Shown here: one piece after another, positions 42,089-55,326 of the stretch | Position numbering within the stretch: the first letter of the stretch is position 1 | Layout of the letters: every line of letters starts with the position of its first letter | Assembly: GCA_019188255.1 (NCBI GenBank) | Contig: JAETXT010000001.1 | Coordinates: forward strand, 1 to 64,000 | Source of the DNA: Verticillium longisporum | Lineage: Eukaryota > Ascomycota > Sordariomycetes > Glomerellales > Plectosphaerellaceae | Direction: 5' to 3' | Length of the DNA stretch: 64,000 bases | Translations under genes and position numbers: made by a program | Notes under the pieces: model-generated | What the model saw: the letters and a program-made list of their open reading frames with translations, nothing else | Database searches by the model: none | What the model was told of the DNA's origin: nothing

Positions 42089-44943
42089 GTTGTCGGATGG
42101 GTGCATAAAGACCTCTCAGCATCCTCCCCGACAGCCCAGGCAGCGGGCCTGGGCTGTTTAAAGGCGATTTACCAGCTAGGAACGCCATCGGTTGGTGCGC
42201 GCCACGAGGATGATGGGTGTTGGATGGCTTGCAGTGAGAAATGAAGGGTCTCGAATCGGGACATCGCTCAAGCGACCTTCGCGCGTGGTCTGGGCGAGAC
42301 CGAACCCCAAATGGGGACGTATTGAGACAGCGCAGAAGCAATGGATCGATGTGTGACAGGGTTGGCACGGCTTGCATGTCGACAAGTCCAGGAGTCCAGG
42401 GGCACAGTCCGTGGTGAATTGGTCCCATTGGCTGGATGAAGTCTACCAAGAGGGGCCAGAAGCTCGTCTGAAGGTCGGAGATATGGTGCGCTCAGCCCTT
42501 CAGCCACCAAAGAAGGTAGCCCTGAGGCTATCGCAACCGAAGGAGGGCCTGGGTCGTTCCAAGGGTGGGCGGGACACCATCAGCCCGCCACAAACCGGTT
42601 TGGGCGGTCGAGATGGGAATGTGGCGACCGCGTGCTCGCCTGAACTGCCCACACGCGGAAAAGACACCTAGCGTGCGGGACGCTGGAAAAGCCTTGGCCT
42701 CTATCGTTTTAGCTCGAGAAACTATCGTCTTAGCGAGCTGCTGATCTGGTCTGATGAATACCATTCACGCTGAAGGCCCTGACTTGGACACAATAGTACT
42801 GGATCTGCCGTGTACAAACGGCTGGGTCCCCATTCCGCATCCACGAAGGCGATGCGTGGCTGGCTGGACGTTTCCCTTTTTTTTTCTTCTTTTTTTTCTT
42901 TCTTTCTTCTTCTTCTTTTTTTTTTTTTGGACAGGCTCTCGAATGGCGATTCTTGATCGTAGTTGATTCAGAGTCGATAATGATTCTTCCATCTTAGAAC
43001 AATCAAGACAGAGCCATACAGACTAGGGGGGCAGGCAGCGGCGGAGTATCTTGGCGGTATTTGCTGGTTCGCAAGCGGTCAGGATTCGCTACGCGACCAA
43101 CCGAGGCTACCAAACATGCTTGCAGCACCATACGGCAAGGACAAGCAAGCGTACAATGAAATTGACGCAGATGCGGAGCCGACCCTTCCCAGCAGACGAC
43201 AAGATGATTAGTGTAGTTCATCCCCATAGAACAGTCGATTCATGCCTGTGGGGGACGTTTTGGCCCTGACGAACAGATACTCGCACTTAGAATGTCTCCT
43301 GTGGTCGAGAAGAGGACGCAACTTGGCACGTGGACATCCATCACGAGAATTTGGGTTGGGATTGACATCCGCACGCTGCTGACTTCGTCAAGGATCCACC
43401 TGAGCGCTCCCCGAGTTCTGAAGTCCTGGCAACAAGGTTGACATAGCACTTTGAAAAATGACTTCAACCATAGGCGCGCAGGATAACCATCCTCTATTGG
43501 AGAGTTGCCGAGACTCCGATTGTTGCTAGGGTCAAACTGCATGTAAGACGACGGCGATGGTGCCCAAGAAGCTGACCGAGCAAAGCTTGCCTTGAGGACG
43601 TACACACCGTTGCTAGTTCTGGCGCATCAATGAAATGAGGTGCCCTTGTGCCGCAGCGCGTGCAGGAACTCACGATGCGAAGGAGCGGAGTGGTTGCCAG
43701 GCCTGGGAGAAAATGCAGGTTAACATTTCAAATAAGATTACACAGCTTGAACCGGACCGCTCAGGACAGCCCTACGGACCCCAGGGTCGTTGTGGGATTC
43801 TGGATGGATATAAAGGCCTCGGTCATGCACCCTCATCTGACGCATGTCCGTTACATCTGCCAGGACAGTATCCGCAAGACTGAGGCACAGAACGGGTCAA
43901 AATGCCGGTTCATGTAGCTTAGGGGCACGGACATAAAACGTCATTTCAGAGCGAGGCCAGCTTCACGACAAAGATGACTGACTGGTCTATGCGATTGAGG
44001 GGAAATGAGACTGTCCAAAACTCGTACAATCTCAATCATGGCGACGGAACCTCGGCATACTTACGCTATGGTGAGGCATGGCCTCCGCGCTATCCACGAG
44101 CGGCCCCCGCGCTACATCGAAAGAAAATGCCAGACCACGTTTCCACAAAATTCAAGGCCTACTTCCATTTCCTTACGTGTGGACTCCCTTGATAGTCCAT
44201 AGAGGTTTGAGTCACTGACTCACCACCCGCACCGAGGGAGATTGATCTATTATTAGCCATCTCTCATTTTTGCTGAGAAATCTTGGCAATGGAATTAAAA
44301 GCATCTTTCCGCTAAGCATTAGAGCCACAACTAGCGCATCTTGTCTTTGCTGTGCATGCTTTTATAATTGAGGATTGAGGACTCATGGAGAGCTTATTAG
44401 GGCTGTCGCTTATTCCAAGGCCCAAGTCATTCCACATTCGTACCTTGTTCATTCATGACTGATGACTGCCCAGAACATCACCATTGACATGATCGCAGGA
44501 CTACGAGCACAAAGCCCCCCCGAGGCGGTATGCTTCATCGATGAGGCTGATAACGAGACTTTACAACCGTGATTTGAGGATGCGAGGTGCATCACAGGTG
44601 TACTAGCTAAGGCTTCATTTCTTTTTAGATGGATATTACTTCTACTAGGTGCTTGTACATGACTGCTTAGGCGATGGTAGGCTGAAGTAGTTACTGAGGA
44701 CGTTGCTGTCACACAGGCCGCTTGACGGCGACGTGGTGTTCAACTTTGGGGATTTCGTGGTCTGATAGGAAACAACAGAGACGAATGCGCTTCTGATACA
44801 GACGGAGGTGGATCATATGCAGCGCTGTTGATGTCGAGAACAAGATCACAACGTTACGAAGGTGTGATCGTCGCGAAGTCTAGGGTGCGAATGACGCAAG
44901 AAAATCATAATATGCGCATTCCTTGCAAGAAACGCAACAGAAC
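42089..44943. other. Long intergenic region with a pyrimidine tract
   Basis: No gene I can support in about 2.8 kb. It holds a C/T tract with long T runs at 42871-42928. A minus-strand frame (43240-43605) and a short plus-strand stretch at 44462 (AQNITIDMIAGLRAQSPPEA) look mildly protein-like but match nothing I know and may be remnants. Confidence 0.45.
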
Positions 44944-45504
44944 TCAATTGTAGAACGGCGCTGGAACAACTATTGGCTGTAACAAGATTTCCTGCACCGT
45001 AGCCTCGAAGTCCACACCGTAGAGCCAATCCAGATCAAAAGCCTCTTTTGAGACCATCTCGTCGCCTTTTGCTGGCAATCTTCTTTTGTTGATGCTTGCA
45101 TTGAGTTCCAGAATTTGATCAACTCGCTCTTGGCCGCTTGAGCTGCCACCCATGCAGCACAGAGCACAAGTTACTGTCCCCGGCCTGGTTTACTCTGCCT
45201 ACGATCATGGTAAGCATGTAGACGTCCTCAAACGCTTGGTTAACACCCTGTCCAGCGGTAGGAGGCATAGCATAGGCTGCATCTCCCAGGATAACAACAC
45301 GGCCTTGCCTTGAAGCCCATGAGTCAAGTTTTGGGATGATGCAGAAGGGCCACAGATTGATGGCTTCAACGTGTATGTTCGATACGGCTCGAGAGACGAA
45401 TGGTGGATAATCCTCACTTCCTTGTCGTAGAAATTCAATGCACCATGCCTTGTCGCTTGTGATGCGCTCCCAACCTTCACGGTCGGGCTCTTCCGTAAAA
45501 TGAC
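44944..45504 (-). pseudogene. FAD-dependent monooxygenase, 5'-truncated remnant
   Basis: Only the C-terminal half of a PHBH-type flavin monooxygenase remains. The frame SHFTEEPDREGWERITSDKA leads to the second FAD-binding motif GRVVILGDAAYAMPPTAGQG, with VNQAFEDVYMLTMIVG. A shifted frame then gives GQERVDQILELNASINKRRL and DWLYGVDFEA, ending at 44944. The shift near 45130 could be one extra C. The gene is cut off at 45505, exactly where an LTR-like repeat begins. Such enzymes hydroxylate aromatic or polyketide substrates and are common in secondary-metabolite clusters. Confidence 0.8.
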
Positions 45505-45737
45505 TGTTGAACCAATATTAGGGGATTCCCTAGGGCGGTGATCAGGATAGTGATCACCGATATGGTGATCACCGTAGCTAGGATTCACAGCTCTCAGGAG
45601 CACATGAGTCACGGCTTACGTGATTTGTGAATCAGATGGGTATATCTAACTCACGTAGGTAGTGGTCATTCAGAGATAGTGATATACCCCGATTAAATAT
45701 AATAAGTTAAATCATTAAATAACTAAATAAATGCCCT
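45505..45737 (+). repeat. LTR-like repeat A (least mutated copy)
   Basis: Begins TGTTGAACCAATATTAGGGG, the TG start typical of long terminal repeats, inserted into the FAD monooxygenase gene. It aligns with copies B, C and D, which differ mainly by C to T and G to A. This copy keeps CpA and TpG sites (for example GTGATCACC), so it is the best guide to the original sequence. Confidence 0.65.
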
Positions 45738-45740
45738 ATT

Positions 45741-46024
45741 TATTGAACTAATATTAGGGAACTCTATAGTTAGGATAGTAATATCTAAGATATCTAGGAT
45801 ATCTGGGATCCACTGCTCTTAGGAGTACGTAAACTATAGCTTACGTGGTCGCTAAGAGTAGATAGGTATATCTAACTTACGTAAATAGTAGTAACTTAGA
45901 GAAGTAGATAAGAATTAATTAAGAATTAACTATTATAAGACTTATTAGATACCCTACCTATTTAGAGCTCGTAAATATAGTAGAAGTATTAGATTAGGGT
46001 TTATATAAATAGTAAAGCCCTTTT
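45741..46024 (+). repeat. LTR-like repeat B
   Basis: Starts TATTGAACTAATATTAGGGA and runs about 285 bases to AAAGCCCTTTTAA. Closely matches copy C (54635-54919) in the same orientation, 8.9 kb apart, so the pair could be the two LTRs of one RIP-mutated retrotransposon. Confidence 0.65.
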
Positions 46025-46992
46025 AATATTAATTAATATTACGTTTAATATAATATAGAATAGCTAGAGCTAGAGAAGTTAAGATCGATCTTATAAATAA
46101 TATATTTATTATATATAAGCTTATCGATTATATTTTATAAATAATCGTAAAAATATTATTTTATTTTTAAATATTTTAAGACTTTTATATAAACTTAATA
46201 ATAGGGAATTCCTTTATTATATAATCTATAAGAGTATTATCTATTTCGAGTATCTTAGGACTTTTATAATTAAGGTTATTATTAAGCTATATTATTAATT
46301 ATAAAACCTAAAAAACGAAGCTATATAGAATAATTAATTATTTATATTAAAGCTTTATAAACTTAATAATAATAAGCTCTTTAGATTATAATAATAGCTC
46401 TATAATAGAGCTAAAGAACGTTAAAAAGCTATAATAAGAGTTCGATATTATTTTAAAAGATATTAATATTATATATTTTATTTAAAAGGTTAAGAAGGAT
46501 CTTAATATCGATTTTATTATAAATAGTATAGAATTATAATTCCTAGGATTATTAGATTTAGTATTTATAGACTTTAAGAATACTTAGATTATTAAAATAA
46601 TAAATATATATAGAAATATAAAAGGAGTTTACTTCTTAGAAGCATTTATTAAGGATTTCTAAGGTTAGAGTAAAAAGGATTTCGATTCCTATAATTTAAC
46701 GATTTCTCGAGCGCTAAAGGTATATCTTATAGATTATAGGATCCTTTTATTAAAAATAATAAACGTTAAAATATTAAAGAGATTAATTCTAATATTATCG
46801 TAAAAGGAGATATTCGATATTAATATATTAAAGAATAATATTAATTATAATTTAATATTCTATAGAATAGAGGAATAATAAGAATAATTAAACGATAAAT
46901 AATTATTTATAATAAGGATTATTTAATTATCTTAAATTCGAGTTATATAAAATAAGAGGATAGATCTTTATTAACTTTATATTTTAAGGTTA

Positions 46993-47037
46993 ACGTAATC
47001 CACAAGCGAGTGGTTCACCCATGCGAGTGGTTCACTT
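46993..47037. repeat. Left terminal inverted repeat of the Fot1/pogo element
   Basis: Starts ACGTAATCCACAAGCGAGTG and matches the reverse complement of the right end with one mismatch noted (CCCATGC versus CCCAAGC). It contains two direct copies of GCGAGTGGTTCAC. Confidence 0.9.
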
Positions 47038-47099
47038 CACCCCGACCCGACAAACATTCCGAGGAAAACCTCAACCCAAACGCCGTAAATCAATTAAAA

Positions 47100-48753
47100 T
47101 CACTCCTCCTCGTCTTTTGCAGACGATGAGATAGCTACCTGACAAGTTCTCGCGTTGTGGCCGGTCTTCCCGCATACGCTACAGCATCGTTTCTTCGGCT
47201 GGGACCACGACGCGGGACCCGGGTTCTGCAGCGTTTCCTCTTTTATCTGGATATCTACTTCCTTCTGAGCAATCTTGTCCTGTCCCTCGCCTACAGCCAT
47301 GCTTCCTCCTTCCCGGAGACGTAGCTTTTTGGCCCTCCGGCGTCGGCTTAGTGTAGCATTTTCCTCTCGAAGGATCATAACCTCTGACTTCAAAAGAGCG
47401 ATCTGGTGCATAACACCCCGCGTCCCCTTCGCAAGATAGTCAACAGCATCTAAAATTGACGTTGGGGAGCTTCCCTGGTGGCGTGAGATTCGCCCTTTGA
47501 TGAAGTCAGTCTGGGAACCTGCCTCGAGCAGGTTAGTGGGCGTCTTAGAGACCCAAGAATCACGCTCCCCGTGGGACGTCCCCGGAGGCGTCGTCGTCCT
47601 CAACCTCACATCCAGCTTTGACAGGACTGTTTCCGGGTTATGGGGACAAGCCCCGCTCCTCTAAAGCCTCCCTGGATGTTTTTTCTGTCATTGCTTGCTG
47701 AAATGCAGCCGAAAACGCCGGGAAGAAGTCCTCTTTGCTGATGTGCGTTGTACCCGCCCTCATCCTATCCTCGATTTGCCGACCGTATGCTTTCTTTAGT
47801 GGGCCAAAACACCCAACATCGAGAGGCTGGAGTAGATGTGACGAATGAGGAGGCATACAGAGTGTGATGATGTTGTTCTCCTTGCAGTAGAGTTCGAAGT
47901 CGACCGAGTGGTGACTTTCGTGGCCATCCAGGATCAGTAGGCGATAACCGCCCGAAGTACGGGACTTTGTATGCCTGTCAAAATGCCGAATCCATTCCAG
48001 ACCAATATCATTCGTCGTCCAGCCGTTTGGAGATGTTGCGATTCTCCAGTCGCGAGAAATCGCGTCGTCCTGGTACCAGCTCGAGAGGTGGTACTTGCCC
48101 GAAACCACGATGAACGGCGGGACGGAGAAACCCAACGCGCCAACGCCCTGGATCACCGTAACCCATTCCCGGTTGCCTGGCTGCCTCATCTTCACATTGG
48201 ACCGTCTTTCCGAACTGGTCACGACCATTCCGTTGGCGATAACGCCCATCTGGAAGCCGGTCTCGTCAAAGTTGTACATGTCAGCCTCTTGGATGCCGTA
48301 CTTGGCGATCATGTTATGCACGAGGCGGAACCACGCGTTTATCGCGTCCGGATCTTCGCATTGGGCCCTCTTGTAGTCGTACTTGCGAAAGAAACGCGTC
48401 CGGAGCTCTGGTTGCCGTTTGACGAAGTTTGCGGCCCAGTTCTTCCCGACGCGTGGCGCGTCACGGTCGGCAAGCAGGCGATTCGCCATATCTCCGACCT
48501 CACCCAACCGGGGAGGGTAAGATCGCGCATCTAGGTCAAGGATATATTCGACAATAGTTTTCTCTTCTAGTACTGTTAATTTGGCAGAATTGGGCGGGCT
48601 TTCGCGTCGGGAGGGTTTGCCCTTCTGGCGTCGGAGGAGCGTCGTTAAGGGGACGGTGTAGATCCTCGCAGCACTCCGGGCGCTTAGGTTCGGGTCATTG
48701 TCCATAGCTTGGATAGCAAGGAATAATTGACCTTCTTTTGAAAGAGTCTCCAT
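47100..48753 (-). pseudogene. Fot1/pogo transposase, one frameshift before the C-terminal zinc knuckle
   Basis: From ATG 48753, a 371-aa frame carries an N-terminal helix-turn-helix (LSARSAARIYTVPLTTLLRR), a CENP-B-type HTH (DMANRLLADRDAPRVGKNWA, NFVKRQPELRTRF) and the DDE_1 catalytic core with three Asp in MYNFDETGFQMG, LLILDGHESHH and LLQPLDVGCFGP. It stops at TAA 47638. The continuation (HNPETVLSKLDVRLRT through VMHQIALLKSEVMILREENA to a zinc knuckle CCSVCGKTGHNARTC) is in another frame and ends at 47100. With one indel near 47640 it would be a normal-length Fot1 protein of about 540 aa. The catalytic part is uninterrupted, so the truncated protein could still act, or the shift could be a sequence error. 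Confidence 0.9.
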
Positions 48754-48806
48754 CGCGGGCGGAGGTGGAATCTGTAGAATTCAGGTGTAGGTCGTGGGCC
48801 CGGGCG

Positions 48807-48851
48807 AAGTGAACCACTCGCTTGGGTGAACCACTCGCTTGTGGATTACGT
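48807..48851. repeat. Right terminal inverted repeat of the Fot1/pogo element
   Basis: Ends GTGGATTACGT before the flanking TA at 48852-48853. It pairs in inverse orientation with 46993-47037. Confidence 0.9.
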
Positions 48852-49428
48852 TATTTAATTAATAGAATAAATAATCTAATTAATAAGAGATTATATTTTA
48901 TTTATAATAAAATAAGATTTTACTTCTAAATAATATTTAGAATTTATTAATTTAATATTATATTCTATTATTATATAAATCGATAAATTTATTAATTAAT
49001 AGAGCTATAATTAAGTAATTTATATTATTCTAGAATAGAAAGAGTAATTACTCTAAAGAGACCTATAATATCTTAGATAATAAGATATATATCTTTATAA
49101 ATATATATAAGCTCTTATAAATTTAATATATATAATTTTATATATTTTTCTGAAATATATTTTTAAAATATATATAAATTTTCTTTTTAGAATATATAAA
49201 TAAGAATATAAGAATTTAATAAATATATTTAAAGATTAAATAATAATTCCATTTAGAGATTAATAAAGCTTAATATTATATAGATTAGAGCTCTATAATA
49301 TTTAATTCTATTATTATAAAGCTTAAAAGTATAAGAAAGCTATAAATAGAAGTTCTCTAGATCCTTCTAGATAAGCTTTAATAATATTAGAGAATACTTA
49401 GTAATATAACGTTAGTCGTAGTCACGGG

Positions 49429-49710
49429 GACCGATAATCTTAGATCTTAAATACTCGAATAATAGTATTATATTAAGATATCCCTCCCTATTAAGGGAGG
49501 ATATAAGGGTTCTCTATATATATTATAATCCCTAGTTATATAATTAGGATTTATAAAGGCTAGTTATTATAGTTCTATAATTATTGTACTATAATTATCT
49601 AGTAGTAATTATAGGAAGGTAATCCCTATTAATAATTACGGGACTATAATTATTAATTTATAGTTACGTAATAGGATCTACTTAATTACCTATCTATTAT
49701 ACCTATAATA
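49429..49710 (+). repeat. Dispersed repeat, copy 2 (first copy at 771-1053)
   Basis: Starts GACCGATAATCTTAGATCTT and follows the subtelomeric copy for about 280 bases in the same orientation with mostly transition differences. More heavily mutated than copy 1. Confidence 0.8.
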
Positions 49711-52700
49711 AATACCCTATTACGAAAGCTATTATATCCTTATAAGCTCTACTATAATTATAATAGTCCTATAAGGACTATTAAACTATTAGCTTTATAG
49801 CGGCTAGGCTATAGAGGTCTATAATAAAATCTTAGATAAAGGAAATACTAGCTAGGATAGGGGAAGAGGGTATATAAGGAGGTATATAAAGATATAAAAG
49901 GAAATAGGTATAAAGGCGTTAGCTTAATTAATAAAGAAAGCTATATATAATAGGGATAATATATAAATTACTAGGATATAGAAGGGGTAGGGTTAAGGTA
50001 ATTATTTATAGGATTCTTAAATATATTAGCTATATTATATAACTTATACGTAATATCCTAGAAGATCGCTATAATTATTTTCCTACCTATTTCCCTTTAC
50101 CTTTATAGTACTTTTTATAATCTTTATTAATAATTATAATAATAATAGCTATATTATAGCGATAGTAAATATATATTATATCGGTTATTATAGATATTAG
50201 CGTTTAGATAGGTTCGTTTTATTAAATAATATTCATAGCTTAATAGCTTTTATAGTTAAGTATTCCCTAATTATTAAATTTATTATTATTAAGACGGATT
50301 ACATTATTAACGGATATAGTATTATTATCTACTTCTTACTTAGCGATATAGATATATATTAAGATAAGCTCGATATTATAGGACTCGAGGTACTAAATAG
50401 TACTAGCTAGGCGATAGATATATTCCTCTAATAAGGCTTTAGCGCTATCCTCTAAGTATAAGCGGATCTTATCTATTATAGCGGCTATACGTTTATTAGT
50501 AATCTTAATAGCGTTAATAATAATTTATAAATAATTAGTAAATATTAAGATATAGCGGATAGTAGTTATTAAGAGGCTAGATATATTTATAGTATTAATA
50601 ATCTTATTAATAATAAACTTAATTATAAGCTTAATAATTATAATTAAAGTAATAAGGGTTTTATCGCCCTAATTAATAATAATAAGGTAATAATTATTAA
50701 AGGTCTAATATTTCTTACTATAGATAGGCTAGGTATCGATATTAGCTATAGCGCTTAATATAGAAATTCTTATAATAGTATTAAATTTATCGATAACTTA
50801 TATAGAGTATATAAGATCTTAAAGGCTAAATCTTATAATATAAGCCTAGAATCGCTATTCTAAGGAGTAATTAAAATAATAAACGATACTACTAAGCCTA
50901 CTAATCTAATATTAACGCTATTTATATTTAGGGCTATACCTAGGATAACCGCTAACGTAATATTAATAATAACTTAAATATAATACGCTAAAGCCGTTAA
51001 TAAAGTAATAATAGAACTATAGCGAATAGTCGCTAAGCGGAAAATTAATAATACGCTAAATATATATAATAGACTAGATATAAAATAGTTATTACTAAGA
51101 TTACTAGAGCTAAGAAGTAATATTCTTATATTCCGAGAATAGGAGAAATAGATTAGACTTTATAAAGTTATATTAATTATTAATATAATAATTATAATTA
51201 ATATAGTTAATAGCTTAATAGAGTTTAGAGGAATATATATTAAGCTATATAATAGATTACTAGATTAGGAAATCGGGGAGATAATTATAGTCTAAACTCT
51301 AGAAGTACTTATATTAAAGACCCTAGAATTATTTAAATATCTAGAGCTAATTTAGCTATATTAATATAGAAGACCTAGGAAATTAATAATAATATATACT
51401 TAGAATCTATTATAAGTAGTTTCTATAGATTATAAAAATAGTATAATTAGGGGTTTATAGATCGAATATTAATTTATTATAAAGAGGGAATAGTAGGGTT
51501 ATAACTTAGCTATTAAATTATATAATAAAGGTAGAATAACGACCCCTAGGAAGCTATTTAAGTAATCCGATTAGGAGGAGATCGACTCGCTTTTAATAAT
51601 AGGAGTAATTATATTAATTAGTAAATCTATAGTCCCTAGTACTAAGATCTTTAGATACTAGCTTATAAGAGAGGTAAAAGGACTCCCTTAAGCCTTATAC
51701 GAGAAGTTAAGATTAATAGTTTAGGGGTATAGTAATTAGGAGAAGATAACTCTATTAATATAATCGCTTACGATTATATAATTAACGATTAATCCTAGTA
51801 GTTATACTAATATTATAAGAACGTAATTAATAGTTAATATTCTAGGATATTAATTAAGCTTATACTTAGAGCGCTCTAGATCTATTATATAATATTCTAT
51901 TATATAACTTATCCCTAAAGAGCTATAATATAAATACTTTAACGATACCGTTTTCTATATTATTAAGCTATTCTATAGAATTATAAAGTTAAGCTTCTAT
52001 TAATTTATAACCTATTAGCGATATTATAGAGAGCGCTTAATAGTAGTTCTAATAAGCTACGATCTATATCTCTTATTAATTAGAGCTAGAGAGAGCTTTA
52101 GATTAATCGGAATATAGACTAACGATACCCTAAACCTTAGAGAGCCTATATTTATAGAAAAGGAGTAAGTAGAGCTCTTAAGAGCTAGCTTCTAAGCGAA
52201 GCCTACTTCTATCCTAAACGCTAATTTAGAGGGCGTCTTTAATAATTATATTATTAAAATTAGAACTAATAATCTTAAGATTCTATAGAAAAGTTAAAAT
52301 AATCGATTAAAGTAAATAACCCTAAGGATACTAGATTTAGAGTAATAATTTATTACTTAGAGAGCTCGTAGAGTATATATAGCTTCTATTTATTAACCTA
52401 AAATAGCTTTTAATTTCGCTATAATTTCTTAGACTAGGAACTTAGAGAAGGATAACTTTAAATAGCTTAATAAATATATATAATAGTAGATCGATAATAT
52501 AGACTATAGCCTAAATTATATATACCTCGATCTATTAACTACCTAGCTATATATATTCGTTAATAGCTCCTTTATTAATAATAAAGACTTTAATTCTTAA
52601 ATCGGATTTATTATCCTCCTTAATAATAAATATTCCTATAATTAAGAGAATATATTTATAATATATAATAATATTCTTTATTAATAATCTATTAAATATA

Positions 52701-54634
52701 AATAGATTATATATTTAATTCTAATTAGCGAAATCTATAATATAATTAATAATTTTAATATAATATATATCTTTAAATAGATATTCTAGAAGATCTATAA
52801 ATACTTAGATTTACTACTTATATAAATAATTATCTATATTAATAGCTTCTCGCTCTATTAATATTTTATTTAATTAAGCACGATTATAGAGAAATACTTA
52901 ATAATAGATCTTATAATATTATAATAAAGCTACGAAGAATACGAAGTTAACGAAATTCGTTAGATTATAAGAGGGGATAATCCTATAGATATAATAATTA
53001 AAGGAGCTTTAAACTAAGTACTAGAGGCTTTTATAAGCTTTAACGAAATTATAATTAAGATTAAAGGTTAAATTAAATATTAAGAAAAGAATAATTAAAG
53101 TATAAATATAATTAAAATTAATAATTCCTTAAAAATAGCTTAATTACTAAAATAATAAAAATAGCTACCCCCCGATTATTAAACTAATAAAGTAAATAAT
53201 CCGCTATATAGTAATTAGGCCTTAAATTCCAATATCTCGGAATCTAATTCTAATTACTCTAGGGAGTCCTACTAGAGGTAGTTAAAGAGCTATAGAGCTA
53301 TAGCCCGCTTAGCCGCTTTATAATTAATATTATTAAGACTATTAAGGTCTTTATTAAAGTTATTACCCCCTTTAGTATCCTCCTCCTTAATAATTTATAA
53401 TATATTTTTAATAATAATACGCTATTTCTCTAGATCCTATAATTATATTATTAATTAATTATATAATTAGATAATTAAGGGAATAGAAAGGAATAAGAAT
53501 TTATAATTTAATTCTTTTTATTATAAATAGCTAAAAACTTTATAATAAGCTTAAATATATTAATAAAATTAAAGATAATATTTATTAGAGCTATAAATAT
53601 AGGAAATATAGATTATAAGAGCTTATATTAGCTTATAGGAATGCCCGAAAGTATATTTATAATAACGAGATCCCTTAAGATCGAGGTTATAATAAGCGCT
53701 TAGAGCGCTAATTTTAATTTACTTATTAGCGAGATAAGACTTAAAGTAACTTAGATAGGGAACCTTATAAATATTACTATATATATATACTATTTACTAG
53801 ATTAATAGCTTCTACGATTAATATTAACTGTATTCTTATATTTAGCTACTCTCTTAGCCTTAAGGGGCTTAAGCGTAAAGGTCTTACGCTTAGGAGGTAT
53901 TATCGTAGCTAGAACGAGAAAGAAAACGAATAAATAGGAGTAATAAAAATAAGTTTTTATTAATCGTATAAGTATTATTTATATATATTAAGCTAGCCTA
54001 CGAAAGTTAAAGAAATTAATATAGGGAGAGAGAAAGGTTAATAGAATAGAATTATTAAAACTTATTAATAAGATATATAGATCTTCTATAGAATTTATTT
54101 AATTAAAGTAATTTAATCTTATTATTCTTATTAAAGGGTAATTTAATTTATTAGGAATTATTCTAATAGATTTTATAAAAAGCTAATAATTATTCTATTA
54201 TATTCTATTAATATATTTAAGATTTAGAGGCCTTAGGAGTATATATTTAATAATTATAAGAGTACTATTTATTATTAGATTCTAATTTATTTCCTTTATT
54301 TCTAGGATTTAGAGGCCTATTCCTATTATTTAAATTATAATTTAGTTTATTTCCTTAGAGAGCTATTTATAGATAATACTATTACTCTAAAGCGCTAGGA
54401 ATTAGAGGCCTAATGCTTATAAGAATAATAGGCTTAAGCTATATTTTCCTTATTTCTAATTATTATTTCCTATTATTTCCTAGTATTAAGTTATTTACTT
54501 TAAGACTAGAAGAATAGATCTAATACGCTAGAGACTAGAGAATTATAGGCGTATTAGAGTTGCTATTAACCTTAATAATAGCTCTTAATATTAGTCCTTA
54601 TAGCTATTCTATTTATAAAGAAAAGAAGAGCTAG

Positions 54635-54919
54635 TATTAAACTAATATTAGGGAACTCTATAATTAGGATAGCGATATTTAAAGTATCTAGGATATCTAG
54701 TATCTATTGCTCCTAGGAGTATGTAAACTATAGCTTATATAATCGCTAAGAGTAGATAGGTATATCTAACTTACGTAGGTAGTAGTAACTTAGAGGAGTA
54801 GATAAGAATTATATAAGAATTAACTATTATAAGACTTATTAGATACTCTACCTATTTAGAGCTCGTAAGTATAGCGGAAGTACTAGATTGGGGTTTATAT
54901 AAGTAGTGAAGCCCTCTTA
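54635..54919 (+). repeat. LTR-like repeat C
   Basis: Starts TATTAAACTAATATTAGGGA and matches repeat B throughout. It lies at the right end of the RIP block, about 230 bases before normal sequence returns. Confidence 0.65.
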
Positions 54920-55326
54920 ATAAATATACTTTATATTATAATGCCTCTTCCTATTCTTAAATAATTTATATTAATATTCTATATTTTACTATATTATAAA
55001 ACCCTCTCTAATATTCTCTAGCTATAGATAAAGGTTCCTTTAAGCTATCCTTCTAGAAGCTTAAGGGTAATAATAGATATAAGGTTTAGATTATATAAGT
55101 TAGATCTTTTTTCCTCTCTTAAGGAATTAAATTAGAAGAAGTTATTAAACCTCTTCCTATTGAACGTCGTCTGCCTAGTTAATGCGTCATGGGTATAGTA
55201 CCGACCGACCCGGACGCTTAGTCATTCTCATGAGTGCTCAAATTTCGGGCATGGCCGAGTCTGCGTCAACAGTGATACCGGACGAGCACCCCGAGACCCA
55301 TGAGACAAACATCGGAAATTTACACA

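Larger units (their letters stand above)
46993..48851 (-). mobile_element. Fot1/pogo (Tc1-mariner superfamily) DNA transposon, un-RIPed
   Basis: An 1859-bp element bounded by terminal inverted repeats of about 45 bp that begin ACGTAATCCACAAGCGAGTG, flanked by TA on both sides (46991-46992 and 48852-48853), the expected target-site duplication. Each inverted repeat holds two copies of GCGAGTGGTTCAC, probable transposase-binding sites. Normal GC content and CpA/TpG frequency contrast sharply with the RIP-degraded DNA on both sides, so insertion is younger than the mutation of the host block. Confidence 0.93.
45505..55150. repeat. RIP-degraded transposable-element block
   Basis: About 9.6 kb, strongly AT-rich with very few CpA/TpG and no long frames, except for the nested transposon at 46993-48851. 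It contains LTR-like repeats at both ends (B and C in the same orientation) and a repeat shared with the subtelomere (49429-49710). Most likely one or more retrotransposons mutated beyond recognition; no element proteins can be read. Confidence 0.85.

Noticed and set aside
45505..55150. Readable retrotransposon proteins in the large AT-rich block
   Set aside because: Stops occur in all frames every few codons; no gag or pol motif can be supported by eye.
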